Below, piece after piece: positions 53,173-64,000 of a stretch of 64,000 bases of DNA. Position 1 is the stretch's first letter. The number at the start of each line of letters is the position of its first letter. Origin of the DNA: Strongyloides papillosus (lineage: Eukaryota > Nematoda > Chromadorea > Rhabditida > Strongyloididae); the NCBI GenBank assembly GCA_005656395.1, contig SRSI01000046.1, positions 930,001-994,000 of the forward strand, written 5' to 3'. The position numbers and the translations under genes were made by a program. The notes beneath the pieces were generated by a model that had not been told where the DNA came from, made no database searches, and saw only the letters and a program-made list of their open reading frames with translations.

Positions 53173-54424
53173 ATGTCCAACAAAGGTAATAAACGTACCG
53201 GAAGACATGTCAGTCCTTCATTCTCTAAAGAATATGTAGATGAATCAAGAAATGTTTCAAGCTATTCAACATCTTCAGGCACTGATGATTATGTTCCATC
53301 AGATCATTCTGAAAGTAATATGGAGGTACCAAGAAAAAGAGGAAAATCTGAAAGTAATGAAGAGGTACCAAGAAAAAGAGGAAAGTCTGAAAGTAGTGGA
53401 AAGGAATCAGGAAAAAAAGGAAAAAAAGAAAAAAAAGGAAAACATGTTACGAGAAGAGAAGCAATAGGACGAAAAATTACTGATACTGTAGGAAAAATTA
53501 AGAAAAACGAAGAGAATAAATCATCGGAGGTAAGTAAAATTTTTATTAAAAATATTATTATTTTTATAGGCATCTTTTTCAGACATTCTTGCACGTTTGG
53601 ATCAACAAAAAGCAGCTTATAAAGGAGGTAGAAGTCATGACTTGCCACATGAAGGAGGATCTAACATTCCAGAAGGTGAAATAGTAGCTGATGTAGGAAT
53701 GTTGACAATTGAAGAACCAACAGATAAAGTTGGTAGAATTCTCAACATTTTCAATGACCTAAACAACAGGGTCAGAAAAATTGAAGGAAACATTGAAGAA
53801 ATGAAAGAATTATTCCAACAACAGAATAGCGAAATAATGGAGATGCTAGGTGGGATCAACCTAGCAATACACGAAATAAAAGAAAGCAGAAGGTTTAGAA
53901 GCACAGTATCGCGTTCAAAAAAAGTCTATCACATTTGGGATGAGGAACATTCACTTTTATGCGATCTTGACGAAATTTACATAGAAAACCTCATCCTTCA
54001 GGCGCATAACAGATACTATGGAGAAAATGGAAAGCGCTGGATTGAAAATAGGGAACTTCAAGCGTTCCCTAATAATAATGAAATAGTTAAAAAGGCAGTG
54101 GGATACATGAAAGATGTTGGGAAATTCTGCAAATTTGTTGCAGACATTTTGATACCACAAGAGTATCTTCTCAAGTTTTACTTTCCATCAAAACATACAA
54201 GAAGAGCAAAGGAGAGACTTTTTAGTGAGGAAGTGGTCAAATCCTTCGAAATTGCTGCGAAGTACCTAGGATCTCGTATAATAATAGAGGAAAGAAAGTA
54301 AGTAAAAGTTTTTCTTAATATTAATGCATACTTTTCTAGCTTTATTTCCCAAAGAGTTCATTTGATAAATGCAAGAACGTACGATAAGACAAAAGGAATA
54401 GAAATGTGGCATTTTATGACATGA
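53173..54424 (+). CDS. Three-exon orphan gene, basic and coiled-coil protein
   Basis: Exons are 53173-53529, 53570-54297 and 54340-54424, with introns of 40 and 42 nt (GTAAGT...TTTATAG and GTAAGT...TTTCTAG). Splicing gives 389 residues. The N-terminus is Ser-rich, with a 14-residue tandem repeat containing EVPRKRGKSES and a lysine-rich stretch (GKKGKKEKKGKH), likely nuclear signals. A coiled-coil follows around LDQQ...IEGNIEEMKELFQQQNSEIMEML. The C-terminal ~180 residues form a compact domain (HIWDEEHSLL...FCKFVADILIP). No family is recognised. Size, nuclear-type N-terminus and tiny introns resemble family L, but the sequence does not. It lies just upstream of C2 pol in the same orientation. 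Confidence 0.65.
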
Positions 54425-54685
54425 AGGATAAACCCACATTTTATTCAAAAGAATATTTCGAAAAAAAATTTTCTATTTTTCTAAGTATTGTGCTTTTGAT
54501 TGTTTAATTAATTTCAATAAAATTGTTGTTTATATTTTTTAAATTAATTTTTTCTTCAAAATAGGAAATAATGATTTTTTAAATATTTTTTATTTATAAA
54601 TTTGTAGTATAATAAAAATCTTTAGCTAAAAAATCTTTTATAGTTATTAATTGGTGGATTTTTAAAGTTTTTTGCCGACGTCGGC
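54425..54685. other. Spacer before C2
   Basis: AT-rich DNA with AATAAAATTG near 54517, a plausible poly(A) signal of the preceding gene. A GCCGACGTCGGC palindrome at 54673-54684 lies exactly where recognisable pol sequence begins. Confidence 0.5.
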
Positions 54686-57253
54686 ATGCTTTCCGTTGTG
54701 CACTGGGTAGATTTATCTTCTTCTGCGCTATCACTAGAGAGTAGGAAGAGGTTACTTGATATCCTATGGAATAGTAAAGAAGCATTTTATGAATATGATG
54801 GTAAACCAGGATTATATTCGGGCTCCCAACATTTAGGCATCAAATTAAAGACTAATGAGATACCTAAAAAAATAAAGCCTTTTCAAATGAGTCACGAGAA
54901 GGAAGCTGAAGTCAGTAAACAAATTGCTGACATGTTCCTTACAGGTATGATAGAGCCTAGTTGATCTTCATACCTGTCACGAGTAGTTTTGGTACGGAAA
55001 AAAGATGAGAAATGGTGATTCGTAGTTGAATTTCGAGGAATCAACAAACTAATTGAACAACAATCTCATGTAATTCCTAGAATAGATCGAATTACGGAGG
55101 AAGCTGCTGGTAAAAGATATTATACATCTTTTGACCTTAAAGCAGGTTTCCATCAGATTCCGTTGGATGACAGTGGTCGTAAAATCGCTGCTTTCGTAAC
55201 TCATGAGGGTGTTTTCCAATATAAGGTAATGCCCATGGGTTTAACAGGAAGCCCTGATAAGTTTCAGAAAATAATGGATGAAGTATTGGCTCATATACGA
55301 AACTGTTATGTTTATTTAGATGATATTCTAACTTGTGCTTATGATGAGGAAACTCATCTGAAGAATATATATGAAATTATTTGTCGAATTAAAAGTTATA
55401 ATTCGAAAATAAATATCGCCAAATGTCAATCTAGTAGACCATCAGCCAAATATCTAGGTTTCATATTGAATAAAAAAGGAATTCATCCAAACCCAGATAA
55501 AGTAAAAGCGATTGTTGAAAAATCACTTCATAAGAGTCATAAGGAAGTTAAAATCTTTCTATGAGTTGCGTCTTATTTTAAAAGACATATAAGAAACTTT
55601 TCGGCTATTGCTGAACCCTTATATCGTCTTGATAAAAATTTCAAGTGGAACGAAAGTCACACATTAGCATTTGGAAAGGTTAAAGATGCTTTAATTAATG
55701 CTGTAACGCTGTCATCACCTGACCACAGCAAAAATTAGACCATCTTTACTGATACTAGTACACAAGGATTAGGGGCTGCTCTTGTTCAACAGGACAGACC
55801 CATTGCATTTGCTTCCAGGTCTTTAAAACCTGCGGAAAAGAATTATTCCATTATTAAACTTGAAGTTTTTGGATTAGTTTATGCTTTAAAGCAATTCCGA
55901 CCGTATATTTATGGTAAACATACAGTTGTAATAACTGACCATAAGCCTTTGCTAGCACTTCTTAAGAATAAAGAATTGACTGGTATTTTGCAAAGATATC
56001 AGATGACAATCATGGAGTATGATTTAACCATCCAGTATATCAAAGGTGAAGCCAATAATATTGCTGATTATCTCAGTAGAGAATCCTTTATGGCAATAGA
56101 TGCCAAGGAAAATCTATATGAGGAAGTTTTTCCTCCAAAAACATATCCTCCATATTATACAGATAAGTTCATTAATTATTATAATGACAAAGAGAAGGAA
56201 ATCATACCTTCAGATGGTAAAGTTCAAACTCCTACGGGAATTAGAATTTATGTACCGGAATTATTAAGGGAGAAACTCCTATCCGTATTTCATAACCATC
56301 CTCTTTTAGGAGGACATTTAGGTTATGATAAGATCAGTGGGAAATTTAAGACAATTTTTTATTAGCCTAAGATGGATGATCAAATGAAAGATATTTGGAC
56401 ATCCTGTCTAAGCTGTCAATTGAATAAGGATCAACCTACCAGATTGATTGATACCCATAAGAAATCTTTACAGAAATCCAGTGAAATCTGACATACCATC
56501 AATGCTGATTTCATGCAGGTTGACAATGAATACGTATTCGTCATGGTTGATGAATATAATAAATATGTTGTAGCAACTTGTTGTAAGAAGCAAAATGGTC
56601 CTACCTTATTACATATTCTTCTTAAATGTTCCTCATTGCTTAGATTTCCGAAAATGCCTAGATCGGATAATGGTCCAGCATTTATAGCTAAGACCGTAAC
56701 TGATTATTTGAAATCAGTTGGAGTTGAACAACAATTTAGTTCACCCCATAATCATAAGAGTAATGCTTATGTAGAAAGATTCAATAGAACTTTACGAAGT
56801 GCTATTAGAATTTATAAGAATCAACCATTAACCATGGTTGTTCCTCATTTTGTATATACATACAATAGAGCAAAAAGTTTGAGTACAGGATTATCTCTAG
56901 CTCAAAGAGTAGTAAACACTCCTGATAGAAGTGTTAGTGATGAAAATATCCATAATGGATATAGTGGTATTCATGAATTAATCAAGAATACTAAGAGTCA
57001 ATTTGAGCAAGACAAGATTGACCGTAAAGGCCTTCAGCTAAATCCAGGAGATTTAGTATTAAGAAGAGTCATGCATAGGAAAGATGCTAAAACATCTCAT
57101 AAGAACCAACCCATCTGGGAAGGTCCTTTCAAAGTACTCCAACACCTTTATGGAGATACTTATGAGATTGAAGATACGAGAAAACATCGCAAAACTCGTT
57201 TAGCTATTGAGAAAATTCACTCTGACCGTTTGAAAAAATATATTCAAGAATAA
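54686..57253 (+). pseudogene. C2: gypsy pol with at least six stops
   Basis: Pol is recognisable from the protease-RT linker onward; gag and protease are absent. RT shows SFDLKAGFHQIP, MGLTGSPDKFQ and YLDD (55313-55324). RNase H shows FTDTSTQGLG and TDHKPL. Integrase shows HNHPLLGG, RSDNGPAF, NAYVERFNRT and the C-terminal module to IHSDRLKKYIQE. Stops lie at about 54961, 55015, 55561, 55736, 56362 and 56488. Conserved residues suggest CGA to TGA at the second and TGG to TAG at the fifth. The sequence is close to C1 and C3. It ends 80 bp from the end of the facing gene L5. Confidence 0.9.
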
Positions 57254-57333
57254 TTGAAAAAAAAAAACACAAAAAATAAACAAAAAGTTTTTATGAATTA
57301 ACAAAACCTAAAAATAAAAGGAATTAATGAGGA

Positions 57334-58446
57334 CTATTCATCCGCGGTTTTCGGATTCTTGGATGATAAAGCCTTCAGTTCTTCTTTTATTGTAGAAGGA
57401 AGCTCAGTTGAGCATATTTTGGTGAGAATATTCTCATTTCTATAGTAAATCTTAGCAGAATAATGGAAACGAGGATTCGGTTTTCTTGCTTTTTTTGCCC
57501 TTCCTACATCGGCAAAATAAGTGTTGTTATTCTCGTGATCAGGAACTATTGAGAGTTCTCTGATAAAGGTTTTTCTTAAAGGAGAACTGTAACACTTACA
57601 TCCTTGCTTGTTCATGCACATCACTGCTTGCAGAGTTTTCATGTTGGCAATTAATTTCTCTAATTTCTTGAAAACTTCACAGCTAACTGTCAGAAGTACT
57701 TTTAATTTTGTTACCCCCATAAATAGTTCTTTCCAATTGACATTAATGGATTCTTTGAAACCCTCTAAGCCTAGAAATTCTAGTTTAGGAGGCAAATTTC
57801 CACTAACGGTGCCTCCACGATATATAATCAAGAGTTCTTTCCAATCCGGAATTCGCATAGAAGGAAATTCAGCTCCAGCAGGAACTAGAATTTTAACACC
57901 TCTATAACGATTACCAGCAGATAGTGAATAGATTCTAAGTAAAGAATTTCCTTTATTGATGATGCCAAAATCAACATTCTTATTTACCTCTAGTGGCAAT
58001 GAAACATTCTTTTGCATAGAGGATTCTAATAAATTAATGTTGATAGCATTCATCAATTTATGGTAAACCTTGAAAGAATCGAAAGCCATAATAGAACAAA
58101 ATGACATAGGTTTTGAAGGCATCTGATTAATTAATTGGAGAAAGAAATAAGACTCCAATGTCCTATTATCAGTTTCTAGTTTCTTGGCATATTCTTCAAC
58201 AGAAGAATTAGATTTTCTTTTCTTACTTTTATCCTCTCCAAGAGGGGGGTCTGTAAAATAAAATATAATTTTAATATAAGTATTTATTAACTTAATAAGA
58301 GGAGGATCAGGTAAATTAGAATGTTTATCCTTATTGCCTTTTGAAGGATCATCAGGTTTAGTACCAACAATATCAGTCGATTTAGCAACATCATTGTTAT
58401 TATCATCTAGCAAGTTTTCATCGTCAGGATTAATATCTTTAATCAT
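57334..58446 (-). CDS. Orphan gene L5, intact frame, antisense to C2
   Basis: An uninterrupted 370-codon frame. The N-terminus is acidic (MIKDINPDDENLLDD). KSKKRK at about 73-78 is a likely nuclear signal. The core has RIPDWKELLIIYRGG (199-212) and LPPKLEFLGLEGF (218-230). A cysteine group (QGCKCY) follows at about 281-286, then a conserved C-terminus. Positions 58251-58295 correspond to the intron of L3 and L4; here the donor GT has become TT, but the 45 nt are in frame and stop-free, so the ORF stays open either way. It is convergent with C2 pol, which is dead. The function is unknown. A nuclear regulator or an element-borne antagonist are guesses. Confidence 0.7.
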   Translation of the reverse strand: MIKDINPDDENLLDDNNNDVAKSTDIVGTKPDDPSKGNKDKHSNLPDPPLIKLINTYIKIIFYFTDPPLGEDKSKKRKSNSSVEEYAKKLETDNRTLESYFFLQLINQMPSKPMSFCSIMAFDSFKVYHKLMNAININLLESSMQKNVSLPLEVNKNVDFGIINKGNSLLRIYSLSAGNRYRGVKILVPAGAEFPSMRIPDWKELLIIYRGGTVSGNLPPKLEFLGLEGFKESINVNWKELFMGVTKLKVLLTVSCEVFKKLEKLIANMKTLQAVMCMNKQGCKCYSSPLRKTFIRELSIVPDHENNNTYFADVGRAKKARKPNPRFHYSAKIYYRNENILTKICSTELPSTIKEELKALSSKNPKTADE

Positions 58447-58882
58447 CTTTAAAAATAATGTAGATGAGTAAATTACTTAGGATTAAATAAGCCACTATCT
58501 TGGAGGGGGAATGGTAGGCATGAAATTTTGATAATAAATCAAGATACTGGATTATTTAATTGTTATAATTGTAAAATTTTGTTAAACTTAGTTTAAAATT
58601 ATTGGTCAAAGCTGTTAGGATTTTATTTAATAACAGGAGATGGAAATGTTAGTATTAATTGAATAGTTAGAAAGTTTAAAGAAGAGGAATAATTTACTAT
58701 GGAAATAATCTTTTAGTTACTAATGGCTTTAATGAAATTGGAATTGAATAAGAAAGAAGATTGTTGTTATTCAAATATAAGTTAGTAAAGAAGTAACGAA
58801 AAAATAAGAACGTCGATAACAAATTTAAAACAATTAGCAATACATATGGATAAGAATAAATGTGTTTTAAATTAAAGAAATA
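58447..58882. promoter_or_regulatory. L5 upstream region
   Basis: Near 58488-58555 on the minus strand lies ATGCCTACCATTCCCCCTCC...AAGATAGTGGC, the block also found before L3 and L4. The remainder is AT-rich. No S-type gene is visible between L5 and the LTR that follows. Confidence 0.5.
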
Positions 58883-59081
58883 TGAATAACACTCTCAAAG
58901 GAAATTCTAATTTCCTTAAAGGGTGGATGTTATCCTACCTATTATTTGGGTGGGACTTTACATAATATATATAAATTTCCTATCACTTTTAATCATTACT
59001 ATTACCACTCGATTGCCATAATGTTGTTAGTTTAAATAAAATACCTATCTTTAAAATATATTACATCATGGGGCCATTAAA
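58883..59081 (+). repeat. 3' LTR of C-type element
   Basis: The end CATCATGGGGCCATTA matches the LTR before the PBS at 48337, and the upstream CCTACC...GGGTGGGAC motif plus ATATATATAAATTTCC (about 58962) also align. The start is inferred from TG at 58883. Its position beyond L5 places L5 inside the C element, between integrase and the 3' LTR. Confidence 0.6.
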
Positions 59082-59194
59082 ATTTTATAAAACTACTAAT
59101 AATAAAGAATAATATTATATATATATATATATATATTTATTATAAAGAGGTGACCAATCCCACCTAATAATAGGGTGAGATTGCATTATTTTAA
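59082..59194. repeat. AT microsatellite and LTR-like fragment
   Basis: A (TA)n run of about 24 bp lies at 59114-59137. It is followed by CCCACCTAATAATAGGGTGAG, an inverted repeat like those in the U3 regions of other LTRs here. This fragment is cut off by the right arm of the inverted duplication. Confidence 0.5.
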
Positions 59195-62100
59195 ACAATA
59201 TATAACTAATTTTCCGTCAATTTTATCGTATACTATACTTAAATTTATCATTTGGATAACCGATTGCTTTTTTGAATATTTTTTCCTTAATTTCTTCGTT
59301 ATATTCAAATAGCTTTAATAAATGTTTCTACAATACTAAAGATTTTGTACAAGCTCGAAATATACAAAGTTTTTAGCATTACTGAAATTATGGACATTAT
59401 ATTTCACTTTTTCAATGCCCTTTTCATTGTCATTTTAAAGCTCGATGAAGTAATTTCAAAGTTATCGAATTTATATTTGAAAGACTAAAATTTGTTATTT
59501 CATCAATTGATATTGAGCTTAAATATTAATTATTCATATTTATTTTTTTACTTATGTAGAAAATTACAAAAGTATTTCATAATTTAATTAAATCCAAGTA
59601 TCTCTCTAAAAAGAGACAACAATGTTAGTAAATTATATGCAAATTAAAATTAAATTCGTTATAAGACGGAATTATTTTAGCAAGATTAATGGCATTTAAT
59701 TTCAATAGTCAATCGTATGTACAAGATGGTCAGCCAGAACATTCTTGCCAGAAATAATTTCGTGGACATCACCACAAATCAATAAAAATTTAATCATTTA
59801 ATTAAAAGAATCTAAAGTAATTTTCTGTAAAATTTAAGAATTTAATTATAATCAGCTTATCAGATTATATATTTTTACATTTAAATAGTCTTAAAATATT
59901 TGAACAATATTAATAATTCAGCATAAAAAATGGGTTTTAAAGCATTGCCATAAGAAAGATTTTATCTGATTACCCTGTAGAATGTCTAAGAAAAGATAAT
60001 ATGTAAAACGTAAAAAGTGTTTGAAAGTTAACAACAGAAAGTGTTTTTCCAATTACCTTTCATTAGAAAAATTAAACTGTAAAAGTTAATTAATGTTGAT
60101 TGTACTAAAAACTAATAAAATATAATGGTGATGTAAGATTAATAACGTACTTATACAAGGTGTTCCATAATTAACTCCCTAGATAATCGTATTTATAACT
60201 TTTTTTGTAGGTAAGTTGCAAATGTAGTATTAAAGCCATTGTGTAGCTAAGATATATACCATTCTGATTATATAGATTTTACAACAAAATGTGAATTCTG
60301 AGAGAAGTTGTAGATCTTCAAAATTTAGGGTCATTTTTGGCATATCTGGAGATTAACTTTTTTCTAAGAAAAGATATTTTGATTCTATTTGCTGATTCTG
60401 AAAGCCCAACTTCTTTTGTACCTATTCCTATAATCTCATGAAGATATAAGATCAGTAACTTATTTTCTTTGCTGCGTCAAACATGATGTTTGACACAAAA
60501 AAATAACTATTATATGTATAACATGTCTTTATTGTATCTTTAGTTCTTATAAAGTTTTGAGTTACTCATACTCATCATTATATGGTGTTGTTAACACCAC
60601 ATGGCGATCCTGGCATCCGAATTTTAAGGAGATTACTCTGACAGATAAGTTTAGTTAGTTGTTTTCCTCATATCTTTCCTTTCTTAATTAGGCACGTTGT
60701 ATGTCTAAAATTTTTTTAATTTTTTATGTTATTTTGATTACATTTACGATTATAAATTTTTAATTATTATTTTATATCTTACCAATATATTTCACATATA
60801 TTATCTATTGTTGTTTTGAATTGTATGTAATATCTTACACATATTTATAACAATTGTATTTCAAAAATATTTTATTGTACTAAATACAAATATCTCAAAA
60901 AAAAGTATATAAACATATAGTATATACTCTATCACATTTATTTTATACTTAATTATTTTGTGCTTATCTATTATTTTGTGTAACTTTCGCTATGTTAAAA
61001 CCGACATCGACTGACGTGTTCTTAAGTATTAGGAAATTATGGCAAGTACACACAGAGACAATCTCATCATTTTTTTCCCCAAAAACATTATTCAAATTTA
61101 ATTATTTATATAATTTCGTTCCCTATCCAATCATTTTCTTTCCTATTCAAGCATTTTCTTCCCCATTAATTCATTTTTTTCTCTAAAAAAATTTAATTTT
61201 AAATATAATTAATTTACATTTTTTTTGTTAATATTATATTTTTACATTGAATAGTTTAACGTAGACAAACAATTAAACTATAAAATATTCCAGACTAACA
61301 TATTTTTGAGGATTACTACTATATTTTCGAAATAATTAATTAAAAATCAAAGAAGAATGTCCGGTAATTTTTTGTTAATTATTTTTTTTATTGTTAGATA
61401 GATTATATACTTCAAAAGTTTTTGTGTGACGGTTTATTTTGTTTAAGCAATAAAATATCAATAACTGTATAAAAATAAGTTGTTTAATTCTGATCGTGAA
61501 TTTATTTGTATAAAGCAAGCCAAGCTAACTAAAAATATAACAATATAAATTTTTACGAAGAATAAAAAAGTTATAACACTAAGAAATGTAATAATATTTT
61601 GAAGCTAAAAAAATGGACTTTATAAAAATGTCTATATCTATGTTTTAATTATTTATAAATTTTTTTTTAAAACAAAAACTTTTTCATATACGAGTAAGAT
61701 TAAGTTTTACAATAATTTATTTCAAATGTAGATATATAATGTTTAATTATTATGACCAATGATAAAGAATATATTTCAAATAAAATATTTATATTTTTAA
61801 ATCACATATTGATATGAATTGTGTATCAAAAAAATTTCTTTGATTTCCTTTTCACTAACTAAATTGTTTAACAATAGTTTTATTTCATTTAATTATCACT
61901 TAAAATCTCATAAATATTTAGCCAAAATATCAAAAAAAATTACTAAATAATTATATTATTTCTAAATAATACTAATTCATATTTTACATTTTTAATCTAT
62001 AAAAAAAACTATTTTTTTATTGCATGTTATATTGTTGTTAAAATATTTTGTGACCAAATTAACTTATGATTTTAAAAATAAAAAAATATACATTCAAGAA

Positions 62101-63490
62101 AAAAAATGATTTTTTAGAGAAAAAAATAATTTTTTAGGAAAGAAAATGATTGAATAGGGAAGAAAATGATTGAATAGGGAAAATAATGATGAGATCGTCT
62201 CTGTGTGTAGAGAAGTACTATAATTGTCCGAGTATTTAATTTTTATTTAATAAACTTGAGATGTTAAAGTATTTTGATATTGTTGAAATGTAGAGATATT
62301 TAATCTGATTATAATCAACTTCTTAAATTTTACAGAAAATTGCAATAGATTTCTTTAAATTAAAAGATCAAATTTCCATTGATTTGTAGTGATGTCCACA
62401 AAATTATTTCTGGCAAAGATGTTCTGGCTGACCATCTTGTACATACGATTGACTATTGAAATTAAATGCCATTAATCTTGCTAAAATAATTCCGTCTTAT
62501 AACGAATTTAATTTTAATTTGCATATAATTTACTAACATTGTTGTCTCTTTTTAGAGAGATACATGGATTTAATTAAATTATGAAATACTTTTGTAATTT
62601 TCTACATAAGTAAAAAAATAAATATGAATAATTAATATTTAAGCTCAATATCAATTGATGAAATAACAAATTTTAGTCTTTCAAATATAAATTCGATAAC
62701 TTTGAAATTACTTCATCAAGTTTTAAAATGACAGTGAAAAGGCATTGAAAAAGTGAAATATGATGTCCATAACTTCAATAATGCTAAAAACTTTGTATAT
62801 TTCGAGCTTGTACAAAATCTTTAAATTGTAGAAACATTTATTAAAGCTATTTGAATATAACGAAAAATTTAAGGAAAAAATATTCAAAAAGCAATCGGCT
62901 AAGAAATGATAAATTTAAGCATAGTAAACGATAAAATTGATAAAGAATTAGTTAATTATTGTTCAAAATAATAACAATAATAGAATGAATAATACATCAA
63001 TGTGTGGAAAATTTAAAAGCTACACTGATACAATTATTCTGTAAAAAATAAATATTAAATATTCTTTTATTTTCATAATTTAAATTTATGATATTTTCAA
63101 TACAAGAGTCGCTTTCCTGAAAGTACATTATATGTCAAAGATTTTTAAGTATGATAACTAAAATTGTAGAAGAGATATTTTACGTATTTGAAAATCTAGC
63201 CACAAAAGTGATAGTATGATGGACACGTATGAAAAATCTTAAGTTAAACAATCACTATTTTAATGGAAAATGCATGTATTTTGGTTCTTATGGACTACCA
63301 TTATGGTACGATAATTCTCTCAAAAAGTTGATATTGAAAATAAACACCGAAAATGTTATACAGCCTGGAAATTTCCAGGATTTCAATTAAAGAGAGCTAG
63401 CTACTAGAAGACTGTCTTCTATATCTAAAAGAAAATAAAAATTTCCTTATTCCCTTCTGCATTAAACCAATTAAGGGTGTTAATCAAATA
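59195..63490 (-). repeat. Right arm of large inverted duplication
   Basis: This is the inverted copy of 43.70-48.17 kb, including mirrored M3 (about 61.02-62.20 kb), the mirrored M1-like fragment (60.15-60.43 kb) and mirrored inner arms. It lacks the family E solo LTR. About 16 kb separate corresponding points of the two arms near their inner ends, less the arm lengths. Confidence 0.88.
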
Positions 63491-64000
63491 AAGAATAATG
63501 AAACTCAGGTACAAATATGGAATACAGGAACAAAAGCAGTGAAATTGATGGAAAATATACCCTATTTGCCTTGCTGTTCAAATACAACCAGACAAAATAT
63601 TCAAGGCAAAAGACGAATTTATAGTCGACGAAGCAGAATGAGAGGCCGAATTACCCGAAAAACGATTAGAGACACCCCTAATCAACGAAGAATTAATGCA
63701 AATCACGAATATACCCATTGAAATACAACCGCTTATCAGAAGATATAAAACTATATTTTACGAATATCAGCATGAGCCAGGCCATTACAACGGCCTAATT
63801 CAACATCAAATATTACTAAAAGAAAATGCTAAACCAGTACAACACACGCTCCGGAAGTACCGACAAGAACATATAAACACAATGATGGAGACTATAAGGG
63901 ATTTGGAAATTAACGACCAAATAGGAAAATCGAAATCCGCTTGGGCATCATCAGTAGTGATGGTGAAAAAGAAAACAGGTGAACTAAGAAAAGTCGTAGA
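63491..64000 (+). pseudogene. B' pol fragment, mirrored copy of gypsy B RT start
   Basis: The plus strand repeats the start of the B pol gene (linker and first RT part) in inverted orientation to 43.1-43.69 kb. It runs off the window. Differences are frequent, including a TGG to TGA stop (GAATGAGAG, near 63649), while the adjoining non-coding arm is nearly identical to its partner. The two B pol copies are therefore head to head across the inverted duplication. Confidence 0.85.

Noticed and set aside
53304..53904. Minus-strand ORFs opposite the orphan gene
   Set aside because: Serine- and phenylalanine-rich translations of the complementary strand of a lysine/glutamate-rich gene; the plus-strand gene has splice sites and a coherent protein.

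Overview
This is a strongly AT-rich eukaryotic window made almost entirely of transposable elements and small element-associated gene families. Very short introns (about 36-48 nt, GT...AG), TATA boxes, AATAAA-type poly(A) signals, tRNA-primed LTR elements and an APE-type LINE all point to a eukaryote, most likely an invertebrate animal. I cannot name the species, and no ordinary housekeeping gene is recognisable.

Layout: 1-3.2 kb is AT-rich non-coding DNA. 3.2-13.4 kb is a nested stack: a minus-strand APE/RT LINE is split by a near-intact Ty3/gypsy element (A1, 5959-13323), whose 5' LTR is itself split by a 1.45-kb fold-back DNA transposon. 14.0-17.6 kb holds two genes of an orphan family I call L and one small membrane-protein gene (family S). 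17.7-24 kb has a decayed gypsy pol (C1) facing gene L2, a gag relic, solo LTRs and a palindromic MITE. 24.1-28.7 kb is an old non-autonomous LTR element (D) with two forward ORFs, a 30-bp tandem repeat and an antisense membrane-protein ORF. 28.9-30.3 kb is a pol tail (C3) facing gene L3. 30.8-37.0 kb is a second near-intact gypsy element (A2). 37-40.8 kb holds S3 and degraded DNA. 40.8-43.7 kb is gypsy B pol in reverse. 43.7-48.2 kb and 59.2-63.5 kb are the arms of a large inverted duplication. Between them lie L4, S2, a gag gene, a three-exon orphan gene, a dead gypsy pol (C2) and the intact gene L5. The window ends in a diverged second copy of the B pol.

Two observations stand out. First, A1 and A2 each encode one very long polyprotein in the order Gag - membrane glycoprotein-like domain - protease - RT - RNase H - integrase. 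The roughly 375-residue two-membrane-segment domain sits between Gag and protease, not after pol where retroviral Env normally lies. Second, in all three C-type pol copies the integrase end faces an antisense L gene only 75-125 bp away. L5 has an open frame although the pol beside it is riddled with stops. L genes have nuclear-localisation-like N-termini, tiny introns and their own TATA promoters carrying an inverted repeat like those seen in many LTR U3 regions here.

A further unifying trait is the primer-binding site. Several otherwise different LTR families share a PBS complementary to the 3' end of tRNA-Gln. In several of them the terminal A of the LTR plus TG of the PBS makes an ATG reading Met-Glu-Val-Pro-Pro, the apparent gag start.
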